A stretch of DNA of 12,334 nucleotides from an uncultured Clostridia bacterium (GTDB lineage: Bacteria > Bacillota > Clostridia > Oscillospirales > Oscillospiraceae), in the NCBI GenBank assembly GCA_946184215.1, contig CAMHER010000044.1, positions 1 to 12,334 on the forward strand. The letters are read 5' to 3'. Below, in pieces: positions 6,476-12,334 of this stretch. Under the pieces are notes generated by a model. The model was not told where the DNA came from. It was given only the letters and a program-made list of their open reading frames with translations, and searched no databases. Within the stretch, counting starts at the first letter, position 1. The number at the start of each line of letters is the position of its first letter. The translations under genes and the position numbers were made by a program.

Positions 6476-7614
6476 CATGCGCTGTCCTGTGTGAGGGAGA
6501 GCTCGCAGTAATAATTGACCAGCAGATCGACGCAGGCGCCGTAGCTTTTCAAGCCCAGTGTCTGGTCATAGCTGTGCAGAAAGCCCTCATAAACCGTATT
6601 CGAAGCCTTTTGCACCGGCGTCTCGAACTGCCGCCAGTAGGCATTGCGCGCGGAGAGGTCGCGCACCACGTCCTCTGATAACTCGGCGCTGATCTCCTCC
6701 CAGGCCTCCGTGTCGGCGCGGTAGAGCGCGTTGGCCAGATGCGTATAGGCAAGCAAACAGGCGCTGTAGCAATAGTCCGGATCGCCATAGCGCAGGGAGG
6801 CGAGCACGGCGGTGAAGTTGGCCTCCTGCTCCTTTGCCACGCCGCGCTGGTGTGACAGCTCATGGGCCACAGTGGCGGCCAGATCGCAGACCGGCGAGTC
6901 CATGTTCACGTTTGCCTCCGCCGTGAAGGGGAAGAAGAAGCCCGTAAAATCCAAATAGCTCATGACGCGGGAGAAGAAAATCCCCTTGGCCGCCAGCGGC
7001 GGGCCGGCAAGATTGGGATAGTCCGCCTCCGTTTCGGCAAAGACCAGCGGCGATTTTTGCAGGATCTCCGCGCGGTCGGAGGCGCAAAGCCCGTTTTCGT
7101 CCCGGGCGACCATCGCGCCATAGCGGTTCGCCCCCCGGGCGAAGTACCGCGTGACGGAGGCAAGCTGTTCGACGCTGACGGGCTCGGCGGAAAAGCCGTT
7201 CTCGGCGGCAAAGTCCTCGCCGTAATAATACACGCCCCAGAGGAGGCAGAACAGCGCATAGACCGAGCAGACGGCGGAGATAAGCGTGACAAGCATGCGG
7301 TAGAGGCGTTTTCCCTTCTCTGCGCGGCGGAAGAATTGAACGAGCTGATAAAGGATGTAAACCAACGCCGCGATCACCGCGGCGGCAAGCAGCAGCTCCG
7401 CCACGGAAAAGGGCACGTGAGCGTTGAGTTGTCCCAGTGCCCGGTGGATCGGGCGAACAGCCTTCTGCGAGAGGAAGGACATCAGCGCACAGTTCCGTCT
7501 CGTCAGCAGGTGCAGCGCGATCAGCGCTGCGGAGAGGAGCAGCAGCGTATGCCGCTTCGGGCAAAGGGCGAATATGGCGGCAAGGCCGCGTTTTTCCCGT
7601 ACTTTCGTTTCCAT
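6475..7614 (-). CDS. DUF3810-type membrane protein with an HExxH zinc-protease motif
   Basis: A 379-residue protein that looks like the DUF3810 family, which has no settled function. Hydrophobic segments at about 24-38, 72-92 and 108-128 anchor it in the membrane. The rest (about 135-379) is a soluble domain, probably outside the cell. That domain carries HELSH (251-255), inside the AHELSHQRG context, and downstream acidic residues KEQEAN (260-265), as in gluzincin metallopeptidases. The pattern suggests a zinc-dependent membrane peptidase; the substrate is unknown. I chose ATG 7614 (METKVREK). The in-frame GTG at 7629 lies against an AAGG with no usable spacing, and close to the predicted -10. 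No ribosome binding site fits ATG 7614 either, and the promoter at 7621-7650 would start the transcript almost at the ATG. Monocistronic; the stop codon lies inside the shared terminator. Confidence 0.82.
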   Translation of the reverse strand: METKVREKRGLAAIFALCPKRHTLLLLSAALIALHLLTRRNCALMSFLSQKAVRPIHRALGQLNAHVPFSVAELLLAAAVIAALVYILYQLVQFFRRAEKGKRLYRMLVTLISAVCSVYALFCLLWGVYYYGEDFAAENGFSAEPVSVEQLASVTRYFARGANRYGAMVARDENGLCASDRAEILQKSPLVFAETEADYPNLAGPPLAAKGIFFSRVMSYLDFTGFFFPFTAEANVNMDSPVCDLAATVAHELSHQRGVAKEQEANFTAVLASLRYGDPDYCYSACLLAYTHLANALYRADTEAWEEISAELSEDVVRDLSARNAYWRQFETPVQKASNTVYEGFLHSYDQTLGLKSYGACVDLLVNYYCELSLTQDSA

Positions 7615-7620
7615 GCGACC

Positions 7621-7650
7621 ACTATACACCCTTGTTCAGTCTGCAGGCAA
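7621..7650 (-). promoter_or_regulatory. Possible promoter of the DUF3810 gene, nearly leaderless
   Basis: On the minus strand: -35 TTGCCT (7645-7650), an 18-base spacer, and -10 TATAGT (7621-7626). Only six bases lie between the -10 and the ATG at 7614. A perfect TTGACA at 7652-7657 is 25 bases from this -10, which is too far to pair with it. Confidence 0.5.
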
Positions 7651-7655
7651 GTGTC

Positions 7656-7692
7656 AAAAAATACCGGAGCCTCAAACGGCTCCGGTATTTTT
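7656..7692 (-). terminator. Intrinsic terminator of the arc operon
   Basis: On the minus strand, a 15-bp stem (arms 7678-7692 and 7657-7671, core GGCTCCGGTAT on the arc-proximal plus-strand arm) with a 6-base loop ends in a run of six T (7656-7661). It starts 7 bases after the arcC stop codon. It separates the arc operon from the DUF3810 gene, which is on the same strand. Confidence 0.92.
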
Positions 7693-7698
7693 GTCAAA

Positions 7699-8634
7699 TC
7701 AGCGCGTGATGCGTGTACCGCTCCGACCCGCAAGCGCGTCGGCGGCGCAGCCTAAAGAGGCGATGATCGCCTCGGCCCCGTCGCGGGATCGAACAAAGTC
7801 CATGCAGGCCTCGATCTTGGGGCGCATGCTGCCGGGGGCAAACTGGCCCTCGGCCAGATAGCGCTCGCAGTCGGCAAGCGTGAGCTTCTCCAGCTCTCTC
7901 TGGTCTGGCTTGTTATAGTTGAGGCACACCCGCTCCACCGCTGTGAGGATGACGAGCTTGTCGGCGTGCAGCTCGCGCGCGAGCAGCGCGCAGGCGCGAT
8001 CCTTGTCGATGACGGCGGCGACGCCCTTGAGGCCTTCGGCGGTCTCCACCACGGGGATCCCTCCCCCACCGACGGTAATGACGATGTCGCCCGCCGCGAC
8101 CATCCGCTCGATCAGCGCAAGCTCGACAATGCGCTGCGGCAGCGGCGAGGGCACGACGCGGCGATAGCCCCGCCCCGCGTCCTCTGTGAAGGTAAAGCCC
8201 TTTTCGCTTGCGATGCGCGCAGCCTCTTGTCTGGTATAAAAGCTGCCGATCGGCTTGGTGGGGTTCTGAAAGCCGGGGTCGGCGGGGTCGACGACGACCT
8301 GCGTGATCACACTCGCACAGCACTTTTTCAGCCCCTGTTCCTGCAGCGCGCAGCCGAGAGCCTGCTGGAGATGATAGCCGATATAACCCTGGGTCATGGC
8401 CCCGCACTCCGGGAAGGGCATGGCGGGCGTGCCGCCGCCGCTGAGGGCGGCGTATTCCATCGCCAGATTGATCATGCCCACCTGAGGGCCGTTGCCATGG
8501 CCAATGACCAGCTCATAGCCCCGCTCGGCAAGCGGGACAAGAGCCGCGGCGGTGTCCTTTACCAGCGCAAGCTGCTGCTGGGGCGTTTTGCCCAGCGCGT
8601 TTCCCCCCAGGGCAACTACGATCCGCTCCGCCAT
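7699..8634 (-). CDS. arcC: Carbamate kinase
   Basis: 311 residues, full length for the family. Last step of the arginine deiminase pathway: carbamoyl phosphate plus ADP gives ATP and carbamate, which decays to CO2 and ammonia; cytosolic. Amino-acid-kinase fold with VALGGNALG (7-15), GHGNGPQVG (45-53) at the substrate site, NPTKPIG (124-130), TVGGGGIPV (187-195), VIDKD (209-213, catalytic Asp/Lys) and GSMRPKIEA (268-276) near the nucleotide. Third gene of arcABC: arcB stops three bases before its ATG. I see no Shine-Dalgarno sequence before this ATG, which suggests translation by re-initiation after arcB. A strong terminator follows 7 bases after the stop. The neighbours favour carbamate kinase over carbamoyl-phosphate synthesis for anabolism. 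Confidence 0.97.
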   Translation of the reverse strand: MAERIVVALGGNALGKTPQQQLALVKDTAAALVPLAERGYELVIGHGNGPQVGMINLAMEYAALSGGGTPAMPFPECGAMTQGYIGYHLQQALGCALQEQGLKKCCASVITQVVVDPADPGFQNPTKPIGSFYTRQEAARIASEKGFTFTEDAGRGYRRVVPSPLPQRIVELALIERMVAAGDIVITVGGGGIPVVETAEGLKGVAAVIDKDRACALLARELHADKLVILTAVERVCLNYNKPDQRELEKLTLADCERYLAEGQFAPGSMRPKIEACMDFVRSRDGAEAIIASLGCAADALAGRSGTRITR

Positions 8635-8637
8635 TTC

Positions 8638-9630
8638 TCAGTGCAGCGTGGCGTACAGGACAGCCTTGATGGTGTGCATACGGTTTTCCGCCTCGCGGAA
8701 CTGGCGCGCGTGCGTGCCGAGGAAGACCTCGTCGGTAACTTCCATGGCCTCCAGGCCGAACTTCTGATAGATCTCCTCTCCCACAGTGGTCTCCCGGTCA
8801 TGGAAGGCGGGCAGGCAGTGCAGGAAGATCGCCGTCGGCTTGGCCTTTTCCAGCAGCGCGCCGTTGACCTGATAGGGCAGCAGCAGGCGGATGCGCTGCT
8901 CCCACAGCTCGGCCGGCTCGCCCATAGACAGCCAGATGTCGGTATAGAGGATGTCGCAGTCCTTCGCGCCCTGGGCGGGATCGTCGGTAAACTCCAGGAC
9001 GGCGCCGGTCTCGCCGGCGATGTCGTGACATTTCTCGATCAGCCACTCCGCAGGCATCAGTTCCTTCGGGCCGCAGGCACAGTAGTGCAGGCCCAGCTTG
9101 GCGCAGACGACCATCAGCGAGTTTGCCACGTTGTTGCGCGCATCGCCGAAGAAGGTCAGCTTACGGCCGCGGAGATCGCCGAACTCCTCGCGGGCGGTCA
9201 GAATATCCGCCAGCATCTGGGTGGGATGAAAATCGTCGGTCAGGCCGTTCCACACCGGCACGCCGGAGTATTTGGCCAGATCCTCGACGACGGACTGCTT
9301 GTAGCCGCGGTACTCGATGCCGTCATACAGCCGCCCCAGGACCTTGGCCGTGTCGGCCAGCGACTCCTTTTTTCCCATCTGCGACGAGCCGGGATCCAGG
9401 AAGGTGACGCCCATGCCCAGATCGCGGGCCGCCACCTCAAAGGAGCAGCGCGTGCGGGTGGAGGTTTTTTCGAAGAGCAGAACGATCTGCTTGTCGCTGA
9501 GCCATTTGTGCGCCGTGCCGGTCTGCTTCATGCGCTTGAACTCCGCCGAGAGGTCGAGGAGATAATTGATCTCCTCGGGTGTGTAGTCCAAAAGGGTGAG
9601 AAAGCTTCTGCCGCGGATGTTGAGAGCCAT
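8638..9630 (-). CDS. arcB: Ornithine carbamoyltransferase, catabolic
   Basis: 330 residues, full length. Reversible transfer of the carbamoyl group; in this operon it runs from citrulline plus phosphate to ornithine plus carbamoyl phosphate, in the cytosol. Carbamoyl-phosphate site STRTRCSFE (57-65), FHPTQ (134-138), GDARNNVANS (162-171), and the ornithine-binding HCLPAFHD (271-278), with the conserved Cys272. All catalytic motifs are intact. Its position between arcA and arcC marks it as the catabolic type (arcB); sequence alone would not separate it from biosynthetic argF. It starts at ATG 9630 with AGGAGG 8 bases upstream, 50 bases after arcA. That gap contains no promoter with a proper -35 (a lone TATAAT is present), so it is probably co-transcribed with arcA. 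Confidence 0.97.
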   Translation of the reverse strand: MALNIRGRSFLTLLDYTPEEINYLLDLSAEFKRMKQTGTAHKWLSDKQIVLLFEKTSTRTRCSFEVAARDLGMGVTFLDPGSSQMGKKESLADTAKVLGRLYDGIEYRGYKQSVVEDLAKYSGVPVWNGLTDDFHPTQMLADILTAREEFGDLRGRKLTFFGDARNNVANSLMVVCAKLGLHYCACGPKELMPAEWLIEKCHDIAGETGAVLEFTDDPAQGAKDCDILYTDIWLSMGEPAELWEQRIRLLLPYQVNGALLEKAKPTAIFLHCLPAFHDRETTVGEEIYQKFGLEAMEVTDEVFLGTHARQFREAENRMHTIKAVLYATLH

Positions 9631-9680
9631 GGTGTGTTCCTCCTATTATAATAATCCTACGATGGTGAGATGTGTTCGGA

Positions 9681-10907
9681 TCAATCCGCCCGGATGAGCG
9701 GCATGGACATACAGCGCGGGCCGCCGCGGCCGCGGGAGAGCTCCGCCGACGGCATTTCCAGGATCTCTACGCCGCACTGGCGCAGGATCGGGTTGGTAAC
9801 GTCGTTGCGCTCGTAGACGATGACCTTGCCCGGCGCGACGCAGAGGGTGTTCGAGCCGTCGTTCCACTGCTCGCGCGCCGCGGCGATCATGTCGTCGCCG
9901 CCGCAGTGGATCAGCTGAACATGCTCGGCGTGGGTATATTTCTCCAGAATGGTCTCCAGCTTTGCGTCGACACGCTCGATGTGAAGGTCCTCCGCCCCGC
10001 CGTCGCCGGGGGTGATTTCATAGACCGTCAGCGGGCCGATGATCGCCGGGTGGACGATGTATTTTGCCGTGTCGATCTGGGTGAAGACCGTATCGAGATG
10101 CATGAAAGCGCGGGAAGAGGGAATGTCGAAGGCCAGCACGGTGCGCACGCTTGCCTCGGGGTCGGAAAAGAGACGGCGTGCGGCGCTCTCGATGCCGTCG
10201 GGAGAGGTGCGCTGGGAAATGCCGACGGCAATGGTGTCCGCCGTGAGGTTCAGCACATCGCCGCCCTCGATGCTGGCGTGATCCGTGCGGTCATAATAGC
10301 GGCGCAAGCCGGCAAAATCGGGGTGATAGCGGAAAATATAATCCGCGTAGATGGTCTCGCGGCGGCGCGTGGGATAACGCATACGGTTGAGCAGCACGCC
10401 CGTGCCGACCGAGGCGAAGGGGTCGCGCGTGAAATACAGGTTGGGCATCGGGTCGACAATGATATCGTCGGCCGGTGCGATGCGGTCCTGCAGCGAATAG
10501 GCCGAGGCGTCTCCGATTTCCTTGAGGGCGATGCCCTCCATGGTTTTTTCCACCAGCGCCTTGCCGCTGTAGTTCTCCAGCAGATAATCACAGAGCTTTT
10601 CCCGCCAGAGCCCCGTGCGGATATCGCCCTCGCTGAGCCATTGCAGCAGGAAGGGCCGGATCAGTTCGGGGCGCATGGCGAGCACCTCGGTCATCAGATC
10701 CTCGAGATAGACCACCTCGACGCCGTTTTCCCGCAGCAGCGCGGCAAAGGCGTCATGCTCCCGCTGCGCCACCTTCAGAAAAGGGATATCGTCAAAGAGC
10801 AGCTCGCCGAGCCGTTTGGGCGTCAGCTTCAGCAGCTCGCGTCCCGGGCGGTGCAGCAGGACCTTTTTCAACGGTTGGATCTCGTTTCTGACACAGATTC
10901 CTTTCAT
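9681..10907 (-). CDS. arcA: Arginine deiminase
   Basis: 408 residues, full length. First step of the pathway: arginine plus water gives citrulline and ammonia, in the cytosol. Guanidino-group-modifying fold with all catalytic positions visible: FTRDPFA (159-165, Asp162), EGGDV (214-218, Glu214), HLDTVF (270-275, His270 and Asp272) and the nucleophile Cys399 in GGPRCMSMPL (395-404). It starts at ATG 10907 with AGGAG 6 bases upstream. First gene of arcABC on the minus strand, 123 bases after the argS stop. The pathway yields ATP and ammonia, so it serves energy supply and acid tolerance in fermenting cells. No arcD antiporter is adjacent in the window. The promoter is not an obvious sigma-A type; see the element at 10956-10971. 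Confidence 0.98.
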   Translation of the reverse strand: MKGICVRNEIQPLKKVLLHRPGRELLKLTPKRLGELLFDDIPFLKVAQREHDAFAALLRENGVEVVYLEDLMTEVLAMRPELIRPFLLQWLSEGDIRTGLWREKLCDYLLENYSGKALVEKTMEGIALKEIGDASAYSLQDRIAPADDIIVDPMPNLYFTRDPFASVGTGVLLNRMRYPTRRRETIYADYIFRYHPDFAGLRRYYDRTDHASIEGGDVLNLTADTIAVGISQRTSPDGIESAARRLFSDPEASVRTVLAFDIPSSRAFMHLDTVFTQIDTAKYIVHPAIIGPLTVYEITPGDGGAEDLHIERVDAKLETILEKYTHAEHVQLIHCGGDDMIAAAREQWNDGSNTLCVAPGKVIVYERNDVTNPILRQCGVEILEMPSAELSRGRGGPRCMSMPLIRAD

Positions 10908-10940
10908 ATTCCGCTCCTACCATTTTTTCCTTTTTCGGGG

Positions 10941-10975
10941 AAAAACAAAAGGTACAGCGAACACCGTACCTTTTG
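10941..10975 (-). terminator. Probable terminator hairpin between argS and arcA
   Basis: On the minus strand CAAAAGGTAC (10966-10975) and GTACCTTTTG (10946-10955) form a 10-bp stem around a 10-base loop, followed by five T (10941-10945). The stem is only half GC, so it is weaker than the other terminators here. It would end the argS transcript, or act as a partial attenuator if arcA is reached by read-through. Confidence 0.6.
10956..10971 (-). promoter_or_regulatory. Possible sigma-54 promoter element of arcABC
   Basis: The minus strand reads AGGTACGGTGTTCGCT, which has the invariant GG-N10-GC spacing. It matches 4 of 6 bases of TGGCAC and 4 of 5 of TTGCW. Transcription would start near 10945, about 38 bases before arcA, leaving the AGGAG site in a short leader. 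It overlaps the hairpin above, so part of the match may be chance. Arginine catabolism is sigma-54 dependent in B. subtilis (roc genes). Confidence 0.25.
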
Positions 10976-10978
10976 ATT

Positions 10979-11007
10979 CGCGCAAGAGCCCGCCGGGGCT
11001 TTGCGCG
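10979..11007. repeat. Dyad in the argS-arcA gap
   Basis: CGCGCAA (10979-10985) and TTGCGCG (11001-11007) are perfect inverted arms 15 bases apart, with AGCCC/GGGCT able to extend the stem inside. No T run follows on either strand, so it is not an intrinsic terminator. It lies 23 bases after the argS stop, upstream of the possible arcA promoter, and could be an operator or an RNA hairpin protecting the argS 3' end. Confidence 0.45.
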
Positions 11008-11030
11008 GCTTTTCTATGCAGATAAAAGAG

Positions 11031-12334
11031 TCACATGGACTCCGGCGCCGAGACGCCGATCAGAGAAAGTGCATTTTTCAGCGTGATCATCGTGGCCTTG
11101 ACGAGGCCGAGACGCTGGTTGGTCAGTTCGCTGTCGTCGGGGTTGTTGACCTTGACGGCATTGTAATAGCTGTGGAAGGTCTTGACGAGAGAGAGGATGT
11201 AGTCCGTCATCTTGTTGGGCTTGCGCAGCGCGGCGTCGGCGGCGACCTCCGCGGGGAACTCGCCGATCTTTTTGAGCAGCAGCAGCTCCCGCTCGTCTGT
11301 GAGACGGTCATAGCGTTCGGCGGGTTCAAACTTCGCGATCTTGGGGTTGTTCAGGATCGAGTTCATGCGGGAGTGGGCGTACTGGGCGTAATAGACCGGG
11401 TTGTCATTGTCGCGGCTGCGGGCCAGCTTGAGATCCAGATCCATATGCGTGGCCACGTCCTTTGAGACGAAGAACCACCTGGCGGCGTCGACGCCGATGT
11501 CCTCGCACAGCTCGCGCAGGCTCAGGGCATTGCCGGTGCGCTTGGACATTTTGACCTCCTTGCCGTCCTCGACCATGCGGACCATCTGAATGAGGTCCAC
11601 CTCCAGCGTATCCGCCGGGTAGCCGAGCGCGGTCAGCGCCGCCTGCATGCGGGTGATATACGAATGATGGTCGGCGCCCCAGAGGTCGACGAGCTTGGGA
11701 TAGCCGCGCTCGATCTTGTAGACGTGATTGGCAATGTCGGGCGTGAGATAGGAGAGCGTCCCGTCGCTCTTGCGCAGCACGCGGTCCTTGTCGTCGCCGT
11801 AGTCGGTCGAGCGGAACCAGAGCGCGCCGGCCTGCTCGTAGAGGAGACCCTTGTCCGCCATGCGCTGCAGGCAGTCGTTGATGCGCGCCCGGCCGTTTTC
11901 ATAGAAGAAGGTCTCGTGCATCCACGAGTCGATCTTCACGCCGTAGGCCAGCAGATCCTTTTCGATCTTCTTCAGCTCCAACTCCTTGCCGGTCTGCATA
12001 AAATAGGCCATGCGCTCTTCTTCCGGAGCGCCGAGCCACTTGTCGCCATCCTTCTCCGCGATCGCATACGCGATCTGACGGACGTCCTCGGCGTGATAGC
12101 CATCCTCCGGCAGCGGGTAATCATCCCGGCCGAAGTATTCAAAATAGCGTGCCGTCAGACTGCGGCCCAGCATGACGATCTGGTTGCCGGCGTCGTTGAC
12201 ATAGTATTCGCGCAGCACGTCATAGCCGCTTGCCTCCATCAATCGGCAGATGCAGTCGCCCCAGGCGGCGTTTCGGGCATGGCCGCAGTGCAGCTCGCCC
12301 GTGGGGTTGGCGCTGACCCACTCCACCAGGACGC
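11031..12334 (-). CDS. argS: Arginyl-tRNA synthetase, N-terminus beyond window edge
   Basis: Class I synthetase that charges tRNA-Arg with arginine. The frame is open to the window edge (VLVEWVSANPTG reads through it), so the GTG at 12326 is an internal Val, not a start. The HIGH-type signature HCGH is at 12279-12290, GADHHSY follows in the catalytic domain, and KMSKR (11538-11552) is the second ATP-binding signature. The C-terminal part, after YYAQYAHSR, is the DALR-type anticodon-binding helical bundle, ending GVSAPESM. About 434 residues are visible; about 120 N-terminal residues (tRNA D-loop recognition domain) are missing. It lies 123 bases upstream of arcA on the same strand. All visible motifs are intact, so it should be the working enzyme. 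Confidence 0.97.
   Translation of the reverse strand, partial: VLVEWVSANPTGELHCGHARNAAWGDCICRLMEASGYDVLREYYVNDAGNQIVMLGRSLTARYFEYFGRDDYPLPEDGYHAEDVRQIAYAIAEKDGDKWLGAPEEERMAYFMQTGKELELKKIEKDLLAYGVKIDSWMHETFFYENGRARINDCLQRMADKGLLYEQAGALWFRSTDYGDDKDRVLRKSDGTLSYLTPDIANHVYKIERGYPKLVDLWGADHHSYITRMQAALTALGYPADTLEVDLIQMVRMVEDGKEVKMSKRTGNALSLRELCEDIGVDAARWFFVSKDVATHMDLDLKLARSRDNDNPVYYAQYAHSRMNSILNNPKIAKFEPAERYDRLTDERELLLLKKIGEFPAEVAADAALRKPNKMTDYILSLVKTFHSYYNAVKVNNPDDSELTNQRLGLVKATMITLKNALSLIGVSAPESM

Noticed and set aside
7615..7629. GTG at 7629 as the start of the DUF3810 protein
   Set aside because: AAGG abuts the codon with no spacing, and the codon is immediately upstream of the predicted -10.
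7966..9651. A 561-codon open frame on the plus strand
   Set aside because: It runs antisense through arcC and arcB, whose motifs are intact; its protein is rich in Arg, Gly, His and Gln without a recognisable domain. Long antisense frames are expected with GC-rich third positions.
9631..9680. TATAAT in the arcA-arcB gap as an internal promoter
   Set aside because: No -35-like hexamer lies 16-18 bases upstream; AT-rich spacer before a strong ribosome site is enough to explain it.
9672..10976. A 434-codon open frame on the plus strand
   Set aside because: Antisense shadow of arcA with no recognisable domain and no ribosome binding site.
1..12334. Mobile elements, CRISPR arrays, phage, toxin-antitoxin or defence genes, RNA genes and riboswitches
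   Set aside because: All long stretches are covered by intact housekeeping or metabolic genes; the gaps are short and filled by promoters and terminators. I saw no long repeats, target-site duplications or tRNA cloverleafs.

Overview
The window looks like an ordinary chromosomal stretch from a moderately high-GC (about 60% by eye) low-oxygen Firmicute, most likely a clostridial gut-type anaerobe of the Oscillospiraceae kind. Evidence for this: strong GGAGG ribosome binding sites, sigma-A type promoters with TG-extended -10 boxes, a HemZ-type radical SAM protein, a stand-alone CarD-family protein, and a fermentative arginine deiminase operon. The taxonomic placement is inference; no rRNA or tRNA gene is present.

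Layout from left to right. (1) 1-394, minus: N-terminal part of glyceraldehyde-3-phosphate dehydrogenase (gap), cut by the window edge, with its promoter at 488-517. (2) 652-1707, plus: an orphan sensor-kinase-like protein that has a good ATPase domain but no histidine where the phosphoacceptor should be. It ends at a strong hairpin terminator. (3) 1760-4177, minus: a two-gene operon of hemZ and a uridine-kinase-family P-loop kinase, driven by a near-consensus promoter. (4) 4444-4935, plus: a CarD/CdnL-family transcription factor, divergent from hemZ across an A/T-tract region, with its own terminator. (5) 5046-6428, plus: a MATE-family efflux transporter with its own promoter and a bidirectional terminator. 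(6) 6475-7614, minus: a membrane-anchored HExxH protein of the DUF3810 type. (7) 7699-10907, minus: the complete arcA-arcB-arcC arginine deiminase pathway. (8) 11031-12334, minus: arginyl-tRNA synthetase (argS), missing its N-terminus at the window edge.

How the genes work together: arcA, arcB and arcC convert arginine to ornithine, ammonia, CO2 and one ATP. argS lies just upstream on the same strand, so the two main fates of intracellular arginine (charging to tRNA and fermentation) are adjacent. No arginine/ornithine antiporter (arcD) or ArgR-type regulator is in the window. The 123-base argS-arcA gap has no visible sigma-A promoter but holds two hairpins and a GG-N10-GC element that could be a sigma-54 promoter.

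I see no mobile element, CRISPR array, phage gene, toxin-antitoxin pair or defence cassette, and no convincing undescribed multi-gene system. The items most worth a second look are the histidine-less kinase, the DUF3810 protein with a possibly leaderless transcript, the Ala-for-Asp change in the GAPDH cofactor site, the dyad in the gap leader, and the argS-arcA control region.
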